Source: an uncultured Rhodospirillales bacterium (lineage in GTDB: Bacteria; Pseudomonadota; Alphaproteobacteria; Acetobacterales; Acetobacteraceae). From it: 44,097 nt of DNA. The stretch spans positions 1 through 44,097 of the forward strand of contig CAIYMY010000162.1 in the NCBI GenBank assembly GCA_903927465.1, in the 5' to 3' direction. Below the pieces are notes generated by a model. It was not told where the DNA came from, did no database searches, and worked only from the letters and a program-made list of their open reading frames with translations. Position 1 is the stretch's first letter. Each line of letters begins with the position of its first letter. The position numbers and the translations under genes are program-made. This document shows positions 26,578 to 34,585 of this stretch, one piece after another.

Positions 26578-26605
26578 TTGCGCGGCGCACGCGCTCACCT
26601 ATTAT
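26578..26605 (+). promoter_or_regulatory. Candidate promoter giving a leaderless mRNA for the split dehydrogenase
   Basis: TTGCGC (26578-26583), a 16-bp spacer and TATTAT (26600-26605) lie on the plus strand. The ATG of the 2Fe-2S gene is at 26613, seven bases after the -10 box, where transcription would normally start. No Shine-Dalgarno is seen. Confidence 0.4.
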
Positions 26606-26612
26606 CGCCTTC

Positions 26613-26885
26613 ATGAGTCTGCGCATCCCCAATGTCGCGCGTCCCGCGCCTGTTACCATCACGGTGGCAGGCGTTCCCATCGTGGCGCATCCGGGGGAAA
26701 GCTTGGCCACCGCGCTGATCGCCGCCGGCCATTGGCGCTTTGGGGAGGGCGAGGACCCCACGCGCCCACGCACTGCCTTCTGCATGATGGGGGTGTGCCA
26801 GCAATGCCTGCTGCGCGTTGATGGGCGCCTGGTACAGGCTTGCCTCACGCCCGTAGTGGCCGGGCAGCAGGTCACAGCCGCATGA
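26613..26885 (+). CDS. 2Fe-2S ferredoxin-like small subunit (HcnA type) of split dehydrogenase
   Basis: 90 residues, the usual size of HcnA/SoxX-type subunits. The beta-grasp N-terminus 'VTITVAGVPIVAHPGESLATAL' corresponds to the N-terminal domain of the 965-residue fused protein. The cluster cysteines follow the C-x4-C-x2-C pattern in FCMMGVCQQC, with a fourth in VQAC. It overlaps the next gene by four bases (ATGA). It would relay electrons from the flavin subunits. The apparent promoter leaves almost no leader. Confidence 0.88.
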   Translation: MSLRIPNVARPAPVTITVAGVPIVAHPGESLATALIAAGHWRFGEGEDPTRPRTAFCMMGVCQQCLLRVDGRLVQACLTPVVAGQQVTAA

Positions 26886-28285
26886 TCTTTGATGTCGTAG
26901 TATTGGGCGGCGGCCCGGCCGGCATGGCGGCGGCGACAGAAGCCGCCCGCAGTGGTGCGCGCGTTGTGCTGCTGGAGGAATCTCCGGCACCAGGCGGGCA
27001 GGTCTATCGCGCGCCACCAGCGGGTTTTGAGATGAAGCCGGATCGTGACCGCCAAGAAGGCGATGCGCTGCGTGCCGCGCTGGCCGTGAGCGGCGCCGAT
27101 ATCCGCACCGGCTGCCGTGTCTGGGGCCTGGGTGGCGGGCCGCTGGTGCCGGAAGGGCAGCCGGATGCGCCCTTCAGCCTTTCGGCGCTAGGCGCGGATG
27201 GCGCGCCCTTCACGGTGCAGGCGCGCGCGCTGATTCTCTGCTGCGGCACGCATGAACGGATCATTCCCTTTCCAGGCTGGACGCTGCCGGGCGTGATCGG
27301 CCTTGCCGCGGCAACCATATTATTGAAGGCGCAGGGCATGCTGCCGGGCCAGCGCGTGGTGGTGGCGGGCGCTGGGCCATTGCTTTACGCGGTGGCGGCG
27401 AAAATTTTGGCAGGGGGCGGTTCTGTCGCCGCGCTGGTTGACGCGGCAACGTCGGGTGAATGGTTGCGCGCGCTGCCCGCACTCACCGCGCGGCCTGATT
27501 TGTTGGCGCAGGGCGCGGTCTGGCGCGCTAGGCTGCTCGCGGCGCGCGTGCCGGTGCTGGCGGGCGCGCAGGTGACGGCGGCTGAGGGCGACAAAGTTCT
27601 TTCCCATGTGCGTGTGGGTGAGCGCGTTTTTCAAGCCGATGCACTTTGCATCGGGCATGGTCTGGTGCCGGCCACGGAAGCAAGCCGCACCTTTCGCGCG
27701 CGACATGCTCATAGGCCAGAGGATGGCGGCTGGGTGCCCGTGTTGGATGCTGCGCAACGCACCAGTGTGCCGTTGCTGTACGCGGCGGGCGATGGCGCCG
27801 GCGTGCGCGGCGCGGCAGCAGCGCCGGCAGCGGGGCGGCTTGCTGCACGCACGGCGCTTCATGATCTTGGCTTCAGTTTGGAACACGCGTCGGAAGAAGA
27901 CGCGGCGCTGGAGCGTGCGCGACGCACAGGTGCTGCCATGGCGCGTATGATGGCGCTGCGCCCGGCCATGGTCGCTGCCATTCCTGCGGAGACAATCATC
28001 TGCCGCTGCGAAGGCGTGACGCGCGCCGAGATCGAGCACGCCGCTACGGCGGGGGCGAGCACGATCAACCAACTGAAGCACTTCACGCGTTGCGGCATGG
28101 GGCCGTGCCAGGGGCGCATGTGCGGTGAGGCCGCAGGCGCGCTGCTTGCCTCGGCGCGCGGCGTCAGCGTGGCGGATATTGGCTTCACCACTGGCCGTAT
28201 TCCGCTGCGGCCTGTGCCAATGGCGTCCATCCTTGGCGATTTCGACTATGCCGATATTCCTGTGCCGGCGCCGGCGCCGATATGA
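26882..28285 (+). CDS. FAD/NAD-dependent oxidoreductase with BFD-like 2Fe-2S domain (HcnB type)
   Basis: 467 residues from the ATG at 26882 (ATGA overlap). N-terminal 'DVVVLGGGPAGMAAATEAA' is the FAD-binding motif, with 'APGGQVYRAP' next, and a second dinucleotide site 'VVVAGAGPLLYAVA' near residue 160. Near the C-terminus is a BFD-like cluster domain: ICRCEGVT followed by CGMGPCQGRMC. It matches the middle part of the fused protein at 14628-17525. It is the middle subunit of an opine oxidase/hydroxyproline dehydrogenase-like complex. Confidence 0.9.
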   Translation: MIFDVVVLGGGPAGMAAATEAARSGARVVLLEESPAPGGQVYRAPPAGFEMKPDRDRQEGDALRAALAVSGADIRTGCRVWGLGGGPLVPEGQPDAPFSLSALGADGAPFTVQARALILCCGTHERIIPFPGWTLPGVIGLAAATILLKAQGMLPGQRVVVAGAGPLLYAVAAKILAGGGSVAALVDAATSGEWLRALPALTARPDLLAQGAVWRARLLAARVPVLAGAQVTAAEGDKVLSHVRVGERVFQADALCIGHGLVPATEASRTFRARHAHRPEDGGWVPVLDAAQRTSVPLLYAAGDGAGVRGAAAAPAAGRLAARTALHDLGFSLEHASEEDAALERARRTGAAMARMMALRPAMVAAIPAETIICRCEGVTRAEIEHAATAGASTINQLKHFTRCGMGPCQGRMCGEAAGALLASARGVSVADIGFTTGRIPLRPVPMASILGDFDYADIPVPAPAPI

Positions 28286-29394
28286 AGACGCGCTTTGATG
28301 TTGCTGTCATTGGCGCGGGGGTCATGGGCTGCGCCACGGCCCTGTTCTTGGCGCGCGGCGGCATGCGCGTTGTGCTGCTCGATCGCGGTGAGATTTGCCG
28401 CGAGGCATCGGGTGTGAATGCCGGCACGCTCACAATGCAAATGACTCGCGCGGCGCTGATCCCTTATGCGCTCCGCGCGCATGATATGTGGATGAACATG
28501 CCCGCTTGGTGCGCTGGCGGAGATGTGCTGGCGACAGCCTGCCCGGGATTGTCCGTGGCCTTCACGGATGCGGAAGCGGCAATGCTGGAAGAACGCGCGC
28601 GCATCCGCCGCGCAGCGGGCGCGCCCATTGAATTGATTGATGGCCGCGCTGCCCAGGCAATAGAACCTGGGCTTGCCGATGGTGTGAAGCTGGCTGGGCA
28701 TTGCCCGATTGATGGCTTTGCCTCCGCCTACCTGACTGGGCGCGCCTTTCGCGCGGCGCTGCAAGAAGCCGGCGTGACGTTGATGGAAGCAACCCCAGTG
28801 CGCGGCATTGATGGCAGGTTTGTGCTGGATACGCCGGCGGGCGCGGTTGCTGCGCAGCGCGTGGTGCTGGCGGGCGGCGTTTGGCTTCAGGACATGGCGG
28901 CCTGGCTTGGCGTGACGCTGCCGATCAAGGTGCTGATCAATCAGCTTGTGGTGACCGAACGCATGCCGCCGGTGATGCGCACAGTGCTCGGTGTTGCCTC
29001 CGGACTTCTCAGTCTCAAGCAATATGCCAATGGCACAGTGCTGATTGGTGGCGGATGGCAGGGCATTGGGGATCGTACGCGCGGCGGTGTCGCGGTGCGG
29101 TCAGATAATTTCCTCGGCAATGTGCGGCTGGCGGCGCATACCGTGCCGGCCTTGCGCCAAGCGCGCGTCGTGCGGTCCTGGCTTGGGCTGGAAGCGGAAA
29201 CGGCCGATGCGCTGCCCGCGATTGGCCCCATCCCCGGCATTGACGATGCCTGGATCATCGGCAGCGTGCATTCCGGCTATACCAGTGGCCCCTATATGGG
29301 CCGCATCCTGGCGCAGGCGATTTTGGGCGAGGCGCCTGAACTGCCACTATTCCCCATAGATCGGCTTCTTCACCAACGGAGCAATTCCGCATGA
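28282..29394 (+). CDS. DAO-family FAD-dependent oxidoreductase, catalytic subunit (HcnC type)
   Basis: 370 residues, start fixed by an ATGA overlap. FAD-binding motif 'DVAVIGAGVMGCATALFLA' near the N-terminus, then 'EASGVNAGTLTMQ' and a C-terminal 'GSVHSGYTSGPYMGR' block typical of glycine/sarcosine oxidase relatives. The corresponding part of the fused protein is residues ~591-965. By family it oxidises the C-N bond of an amino acid or N-alkylated amino acid. The substrate is not evident. Confidence 0.9.
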   Translation: MKTRFDVAVIGAGVMGCATALFLARGGMRVVLLDRGEICREASGVNAGTLTMQMTRAALIPYALRAHDMWMNMPAWCAGGDVLATACPGLSVAFTDAEAAMLEERARIRRAAGAPIELIDGRAAQAIEPGLADGVKLAGHCPIDGFASAYLTGRAFRAALQEAGVTLMEATPVRGIDGRFVLDTPAGAVAAQRVVLAGGVWLQDMAAWLGVTLPIKVLINQLVVTERMPPVMRTVLGVASGLLSLKQYANGTVLIGGGWQGIGDRTRGGVAVRSDNFLGNVRLAAHTVPALRQARVVRSWLGLEAETADALPAIGPIPGIDDAWIIGSVHSGYTSGPYMGRILAQAILGEAPELPLFPIDRLLHQRSNSA

Positions 29395-30314
29395 GCGATA
29401 CGCGCTTTCACGGCATCTATCCATCCACCGTGCTGCCGATGCGCGCGGATTTTTCGCCGGATTGGGATGGCTACGCTGCCCATACCGCGCATTGCGTGAT
29501 GCGCCCCGGCATTCGTGGTGTCTTGATCAATGGCCATGCGGGCGAGAATTACGTCATCACCCGCGCCGAGAAGCGCCGCGCGGTGGAAGTAACGCGCGCA
29601 ACTTTGGATGCAACGCGACTGATCGTGGCTGGCGTGAATGCGGAATCATCCTTGGAAGCGGCAGAGGAAGCGCGCGAAGCATGTGCCGCGGGCGCCGATG
29701 CCATCATGGTTTTTCTGCCCAATGCCTTCGCGCTGGCGCATACAACCGCCATGGCCGTGCTGCATCACCGCGCCATCGCGGATGCCGTGCCAGGTGTGCC
29801 GATGTTTCTGTTCCAGGCGCATCACGCCGCCGGGCGCATGGGCTTCACGCCGGAAACCATGGCCGAGCTGTTGAAGATTGAAACAGTTGTTGGCATCAAG
29901 GAAGGCGGCTGGGAAGTGGATGGCTATGACGCGCTGCGCCGGCAAGTGAAGCGCCTGCGCCCGGATGTCGCTGTCTGTGCGAGTGGTGATGAACATCTGC
30001 TTGCCTGCATGGTGCATGGCAGTGATGGCAGCCTGGTTTCTCTGGCGGACCTGATGCCCGATGAAATCGTGGCACTGGACGCGGCGGTGCGCGCGAATGA
30101 CTTGCCAGCGGCGCGTGCGCTACACGAAAAATTGGAACCCTTGGCCGAGGCGATCTACGGCGCCCCGCCGGGTGGGCGCGCAACCGCGCGGCTGAAATGG
30201 TGCCTGCGAGAGATGGGCATCATTGCCGATGCGACGGTCCGGCCACCGCAACCGCCCGTGGATGCGGCGGATGCGGCGGCGCTGACCGCGGCACTTAAGG
30301 CGTCGGGATTATAA
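29391..30314 (+). CDS. DHDPS-family protein with altered active site
   Basis: 307 residues, coupled by ATGA to the DAO-type subunit. The Schiff-base Lys170 in VGIKEG is kept. The usual GTTGE/GSTGE loop reads GHAGE (48-52), and the catalytic Tyr position is Phe141 in FLFQAHH. It is therefore a Schiff-base barrel enzyme with different proton-transfer residues from the canonical homologue at 17603-18514. A dehydratase, deaminase or lyase acting on the dehydrogenase product is plausible. Its 3' end overlaps the convergent permease gene by 20 bp. Confidence 0.85.
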   Translation: MSDTRFHGIYPSTVLPMRADFSPDWDGYAAHTAHCVMRPGIRGVLINGHAGENYVITRAEKRRAVEVTRATLDATRLIVAGVNAESSLEAAEEAREACAAGADAIMVFLPNAFALAHTTAMAVLHHRAIADAVPGVPMFLFQAHHAAGRMGFTPETMAELLKIETVVGIKEGGWEVDGYDALRRQVKRLRPDVAVCASGDEHLLACMVHGSDGSLVSLADLMPDEIVALDAAVRANDLPAARALHEKLEPLAEAIYGAPPGGRATARLKWCLREMGIIADATVRPPQPPVDAADAAALTAALKASGL

Positions 30315-31005
30315 AAGCGCGTCGCGTAGTCAGGCGGCGTTCTGCCGCGCGCGCGAGCGACGCCAAGGCCCAAGACACGCAGAAGTAAAGGATCAGCGCC
30401 GTGCCATAGGTGATGATAGCGCTGAAACCGCGTTGTGTGAGCATTTTCGCGGCAAAGGTGATTTCAATGAAGCCAATCTGCGATACCAGCGAAGTTTCCT
30501 TCACCATGCTGAGTACATGCACAATGGAAGGCGGCAGGATCACGCGCCAGGATTGCGGCAGCACCACGCGGCGCAGCGCTGTCAGCGCCGGCAGGTTCAT
30601 GGTCAGCGCTGCCTCCCATTGCTGCGGGCGCACGCTGTCATAGCCGGCACGCACATTCTCAGCCGCCAGCGCGCTCATGCGGATGGCAACTGCGGTGATG
30701 GCAACCGCCCAAAGTGGCGCTTCCAACCGTAGCGCCTGGCCCAGGAAGAAGACCAGCAGCAGCAAGACAAGAAAGGGGATGCGGCGGAAGGTTTCCACCC
30801 AAAGGATGGCGGCTGTACGTATTGGTGCGAAGGGCATCACCTGCGGCAGGCGTAGCGTGGCGAGCAGAAAGCCCAGCGCATAGCCAAGCGCGCAGCCGAT
30901 AACGGAAGCGATCAGCGTATTCAGCAGCGCCTGTCCAAGGAAAAGCATATTCCACCAGGTGAAGAAGCGCGGCGCCTCATTCGCCAAAATCTGCCAGGCG
31001 GACAT
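30295..31005 (-). CDS. Amino-acid ABC importer permease, importer B
   Basis: 236 residues starting MSAWQILANEAPRFFTWWN, about five helices, EAA loop 'QQWEAALTMNLPALTALRRV'. The N-terminus and 'LFLGQALLNTLIAS' mirror the importer A permease at 23531-24220. It ends inside the 3' end of the convergent DHDPS-family gene. Three bases separate it from the permease gene upstream. Confidence 0.88.
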   Translation of the reverse strand: MSAWQILANEAPRFFTWWNMLFLGQALLNTLIASVIGCALGYALGFLLATLRLPQVMPFAPIRTAAILWVETFRRIPFLVLLLLVFFLGQALRLEAPLWAVAITAVAIRMSALAAENVRAGYDSVRPQQWEAALTMNLPALTALRRVVLPQSWRVILPPSIVHVLSMVKETSLVSQIGFIEITFAAKMLTQRGFSAIITYGTALILYFCVSWALASLARAAERRLTTRRAFIIPTP

Positions 31006-31008
31006 GGC

Positions 31009-31677
31009 TTAGAAGACCCTGGCTTTGACACGGAACAACCACCTGCCAACCAGCCAAAGCAGTACAGAGGCGATGATGGTCAGCACAATGTAAAGGCCTG
31101 CCGTGATCGAAAAAATCTCAACCGAGCGGAAGGAAATGGCATTGGCGTTCAACGCGCGTCCAGTCAGTTCCTCCACACCAAAGATCGCCGCCATGGAGGT
31201 GCCAAGCGTCATAATGATGTAGTGATTGGATAGAGACGGGTAGAGCGTGCGCACAACATGCGGCGCGATCACATACCAAACGGTTTGCGGCCGCGAAAAG
31301 CCAAGCGTTTCCGCCGCATCCAATTCAGCCTGCGGAACGGAGGCGAAGCCCGCGCGCTCGATCTCCGTCAGATAGGCGCCGGCATTCAATGTCATACCGA
31401 TCAGCACGGCCGTGATGGGGGATAGGATGATGCCGAATTCCGGCAGCGCGAAGAACAGAAAAAATATCTGCACAAGCTGCGGGGTATAGGTGAAGAAACG
31501 CACATACCCCAGCATGGGGAGGCGCATCCAAAGCGGGCCTTGCGTCAGAACCGCAGCCCCGACAAGCCCGATCAGCAGCCCGCCCGCAAAGGCAAGGGCC
31601 GCGATCCAAAGCGCCATGGCCGCGCCAAGCAGGAAATCGGGCAGGTAATGCAGAACCTGCCCGTATTGTAGTGTCAT
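31009..31677 (-). CDS. Amino-acid ABC importer permease, importer B
   Basis: 222 residues with 'FFTYTPQLVQIFFLFFALPE' at the entry motif and EAA loop 'AELDAAETLGFSRPQ'. The C-terminal 'VGRWLFRVKARVF' is shared with the importer A permease. It starts one base after the binding-protein stop, so the genes are tightly linked. Confidence 0.9.
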   Translation of the reverse strand: MTLQYGQVLHYLPDFLLGAAMALWIAALAFAGGLLIGLVGAAVLTQGPLWMRLPMLGYVRFFTYTPQLVQIFFLFFALPEFGIILSPITAVLIGMTLNAGAYLTEIERAGFASVPQAELDAAETLGFSRPQTVWYVIAPHVVRTLYPSLSNHYIIMTLGTSMAAIFGVEELTGRALNANAISFRSVEIFSITAGLYIVLTIIASVLLWLVGRWLFRVKARVF

Positions 31678-31678
31678 A

Positions 31679-32500
31679 TTAGAACATCGGGTTGAAGGGG
31701 ATGCGCGTTGTCATCGGCACGCCAAACCACTTCTCCCAGGTCTGGTTGACGGAGTTGGTGCGATGCAATTCGAACAGCACCACATTCAGCACATCGCGGA
31801 GTGCGGTATTGCCCTTCTGCACGCCAATGCCAACCCAGAAGCTGGCCAGCACCTCATCCAGGATTTTCCACGGCACGCCCTGAAAATTACGCATCGGGAT
31901 AACGATGGATTCCGCAACATCCACCATGGCATCTGCGCGCCCCTGCGCCAGCGCTCGGAAGCAATCGGGGTAATTATCGAGCAGCGTAACCTGCGCCTGC
32001 GCCGCATTTGCCTGCAACCAAGGCACACCCACCGTGCCGCGCACCTGGACCATGCGTACCTGGCGGTTATTGAGGTCCGCTGGCTTTTCTATGGGCACCG
32101 CGGTGCCGGAGGATTTGGTCAGCACCACCATAGATTGCGTATGCAGCGGCTGGGTATAGTCAATCACCAGCGCGCGTTCGATCGTGCGGGTTATGGCGCC
32201 GAGCACGATGTCAATGCGGTCCGATTGCAGGAAGGGAATGCGGTCAGGGCTGCCGACCTGGACGATTTCAAGCTCCACATTCATCCGCCGTGCGATTTCA
32301 CGCGCGATATCGGCATCAAACCCGTCAATCTGGTTGCGTTCATTGAAGGTGCCGAAGGGCGGCAGGGTGGGGTTGATGCCCGCGCGCAGCCGGCGGGAAG
32401 ACAGGACCTGATCGAGCGGCCTTGCCTGTGCCGGCAATGCTGCACCGGCGGCCATTGTAGCTGCGAGCGCGAAAAGGGAACGGCGATCTGTCGGTGGCAT
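31679..32500 (-). CDS. Amino-acid ABC importer binding protein, importer B
   Basis: 273 residues with AGGAG six bases before the ATG. Signal region MPPTDRRSLFALAATMAAGA with cleavage near 'AQARPLDQVL'. The mature part has 'LRAGINPTLPPFGTFNERNQ' and 'RIDIVLGAITRTIERALVID', closely parallel to the importer A protein. It heads a three-gene operon that lacks an ATPase gene, so it probably shares the one at 25763-26509. Confidence 0.9.
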   Translation of the reverse strand: MPPTDRRSLFALAATMAAGAALPAQARPLDQVLSSRRLRAGINPTLPPFGTFNERNQIDGFDADIAREIARRMNVELEIVQVGSPDRIPFLQSDRIDIVLGAITRTIERALVIDYTQPLHTQSMVVLTKSSGTAVPIEKPADLNNRQVRMVQVRGTVGVPWLQANAAQAQVTLLDNYPDCFRALAQGRADAMVDVAESIVIPMRNFQGVPWKILDEVLASFWVGIGVQKGNTALRDVLNVVLFELHRTNSVNQTWEKWFGVPMTTRIPFNPMF

Positions 32501-32531
32501 TGTCAGCTCCTGGTCAAGTTTTCAGGGGTGG

Positions 32532-32561
32532 ATGCTAGTCGGTATGGGGCGACTGCCGCAA
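32532..32561 (-). promoter_or_regulatory. Candidate promoter for importer B operon
   Basis: On the minus strand TTGCGG (32561-32556), an 18-bp spacer and TAGCAT (32537-32532) lie about 30 bp upstream of the ATG. The spacer length and -10 sequence equal those of the candidate promoter at 8954-8983. Confidence 0.35.
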
Positions 32562-32622
32562 GGTGGCATCCAGGGGAGCATTCCGATCATCAGCGCCCGA
32601 CATTACTGCAATTGGGCGGGGA

Positions 32623-32642
32623 GTCCGCCAACCAGGGCGGAC
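32623..32642. other. Intergenic stretch 32501-32791 with a perfect hairpin
   Basis: The 291-bp gap between importer B and the L,D-transpeptidase gene holds no supported gene. GTCCGCC (32623-32629) and GGCGGAC (32636-32642) form a perfect 7-bp dyad with a 6-nt loop. It could end the L,D-transpeptidase transcript or be an operator; there is no T-run. Confidence 0.3.
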
Positions 32643-32791
32643 GCAGGCAGGTCCGGAAGCTGCTATGTATCCCAACGCTGGTCGGCATTTTCTTCAAAGC
32701 CTAATTCAGTGCGCGTCCCGATGACATTCGTTCACGTGATGCGAACTAAATCTTTGTCTGGTCGCATTTTCCGAGCCGCCAAGCGATTCCA

Positions 32792-34294
32792 CTAGACCCG
32801 CCTCTGCGCAGCTGAGGCGGGTGAGGATGCCGGTACTGGCCTGCGGGCTGGCTCCCCCACAGGCGCCGATCGCAGGGTGCCGGCCGCCACTTGGCCGCGG
32901 CTGGGCGTGCCCTGCTCCTGCGGGCGTTTTTGCAGTCGTTGCCACAGCGCCTCATCCCGTCCGTAGAAATCCGGACGCATTTCCAAATCGCGGCCGGCCG
33001 CGAAGGCCGTATGGTACAGCACGAAAACTGGTACTGGCTCGGCCAGCGACCTCCGCACCGTATCCCCTTTTGCGACGTTCTTGTTGATGATGTCCAAAGG
33101 TTCATCCATCAGCAGCGCCGCAAATTGCAGCGGGTTATGCACGCGGATGCAGCCATTGCTTAAACGACGATTACCGCGGCTGAAGACTTCCTTGTCTGGC
33201 GTGTCATGCAAGTAAACGTCAAAGCGGTTCGGCATTTCGAACATCACGGCCCCAAGCCCGGCTTGCGGGCCTGGCGCCTGTTCGGCGTCACCATTTGGCA
33301 GCATAACGATCTTGTTCTTGACCAGATAAAGCGGGTCTTGCTTCAGCAACGGGCGGATATCCGCTTCCACAATGTCCTGCGGAATAACCCAGGGTGGGTT
33401 GAACAGCGCGGATTCGATATTGGTACTGAATTCAGGGCTTTGCTTGCGATCCGTCGCTTCACCCACCACCACGCGCGTGATGAAAACCGGACGGTCATCC
33501 CGATAAAGCACGAGTTGCTGATCAGGCACATTTACCCAAACGCGATTGGCCGGCAGCACGCGTGGCAGCCAGCGTTGGCGTTCCAGATTGGCTTCAATCA
33601 CGCGCAAGCGGCGCACATCGGTGCGGTCGGGCCTACCTGCCGCGCTAAGCCGCTGCAGTGCCTGGCGGAGCGCCATGTAGTTCGGGGTTTGAGGCGCCAG
33701 CGCCTCGATCACTGCCGCCGGATCGGGGCCATCCAGCGCCTTATCGAGCACCTCCGCCACATCAACCGGTTCTGGCGTAAGGGCCTCTCGATCCTTGCGT
33801 CTGCTCTGCGGTACGGCGCCAAAAGCAAGCGCCTCAGCATAGGTGAGCACCGCGTGGGAGAGCAGCAAGTCGCGCCGATCGGGCGGGAAGGTATCCATGC
33901 GCCTCAGCAGGTCGGCGTGGAATAATTCCGGGTCCAAGCCATGATCGCGGGCGCGCAGAACAAGAGCCTTGAACGCCCCTGCCTGGGCTTGGCGCGTGGT
34001 CCAGACCGGCTCAAAATCGCGGCGCGTGTAGAAGCGTCGCAGCAAAGCGCCATCCAGCGTCTCCCCGGCGACAACCGGCGGGGGGCTATCCAGCGCATGG
34101 CTTGTGTCTTCTTCGGGCTTAAGCGCCCCCGCATCCACCCCTTCGCTTTCCGGCGGCGCGCATCCGGCCAAGGCCAAGGCCGCGGCAAGACCCATTGTGC
34201 CCTGCAAAAGGCTCATGCGGCGAGAAAACAGGGCCGGCCCGGAGTCCGACTGCCCGTTGCGGTCCGGTTCGCGGTTACTCCATGGCAACAGCAC
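32792..34294 (-). CDS. L,D-transpeptidase (YkuD / YcbB-like), Tat-type lipoprotein
   Basis: 500 residues from a GTG at 34294 that has AGGAG eight bases upstream; an ATG at 34216 lacks such a site. The N-terminus has SRRMSLL (residues 24-30), a hydrophobic stretch and lipobox LAGC with Cys45, suggesting a Tat-exported lipoprotein. A scaffold region follows (~80-250). The YkuD domain spans ~252-425 with His363 and the catalytic Cys382 in RLSNGCIRV. Such enzymes make 3-3 cross-links in peptidoglycan or attach proteins to it. The tail after ~440 is Pro/Ala/Arg-rich. It is divergent from a small Pro-Ala lipoprotein. Confidence 0.9.
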   Translation of the reverse strand: MLLPWSNREPDRNGQSDSGPALFSRRMSLLQGTMGLAAALALAGCAPPESEGVDAGALKPEEDTSHALDSPPPVVAGETLDGALLRRFYTRRDFEPVWTTRQAQAGAFKALVLRARDHGLDPELFHADLLRRMDTFPPDRRDLLLSHAVLTYAEALAFGAVPQSRRKDREALTPEPVDVAEVLDKALDGPDPAAVIEALAPQTPNYMALRQALQRLSAAGRPDRTDVRRLRVIEANLERQRWLPRVLPANRVWVNVPDQQLVLYRDDRPVFITRVVVGEATDRKQSPEFSTNIESALFNPPWVIPQDIVEADIRPLLKQDPLYLVKNKIVMLPNGDAEQAPGPQAGLGAVMFEMPNRFDVYLHDTPDKEVFSRGNRRLSNGCIRVHNPLQFAALLMDEPLDIINKNVAKGDTVRRSLAEPVPVFVLYHTAFAAGRDLEMRPDFYGRDEALWQRLQKRPQEQGTPSRGQVAAGTLRSAPVGEPARRPVPASSPASAAQRRV

Positions 34295-34336
34295 GCGTTT
34301 AACTCCTGAATTTTTGCGTTTTATGCAATAAAGGGT

Positions 34337-34366
34337 TTGACAGTCCCCAAATAAATGATCATGAAT
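34337..34366 (+). promoter_or_regulatory. Candidate promoter for the Pro-Ala lipoprotein
   Basis: Perfect TTGACA (34337-34342) with an 18-bp spacer to ATGAAT (34361-34366, a weak -10). A start near 34373 would exclude the in-frame ATG at 34355 and favour 34406 or 34427. Confidence 0.3.
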
Positions 34367-34405
34367 CGCAGCGTCTCCAAGACCCTAGCAATTTGGACCC
34401 GAAAA

Positions 34406-34576
34406 ATGAACACTGATTCCAAAGAAATGACCCGTAAATCGCTGCTCCGCAAGTTCGCGGCGGTTGCGATCCTTGCCCCAGCGGCGCTGCTCGCGGCCTG
34501 CGCAGCGGAACCTGCGCCTGCTCCGGCCCCAGCTCCGGCTCCGGCCCCAGCTCCGGCCCCCAGGGCGCGCGGCTGA
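34406..34576 (+). CDS. Small lipoprotein with Ala-Pro repeat tail
   Basis: About 56 residues from the ATG at 34406; ATGs at 34355 and 34427 are in frame. A basic n-region (TRKSLLRKF), hydrophobic core and lipobox LAAC with Cys32 form a lipoprotein signal. The mature peptide is almost only alternating Ala-Pro (about nine units) ending RARG. The Ala-Pro tail is encoded by an imperfect hexamer repeat around 34510-34562. Such rigid tails may span the periplasm or peptidoglycan. It is divergent from the L,D-transpeptidase, so an envelope role is likely but inferred. Confidence 0.65.
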   Translation: MNTDSKEMTRKSLLRKFAAVAILAPAALLAACAAEPAPAPAPAPAPAPAPAPRARG

Positions 34577-34585
34577 TTTGACATT

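Noticed and set aside
32797-32821. Hairpin CCCGCCTC/GAGGCGGG as terminator of the L,D-transpeptidase gene
   Set aside because: The hairpin lies within the last codons of the gene rather than after the stop, and no T-run follows in the direction of transcription.
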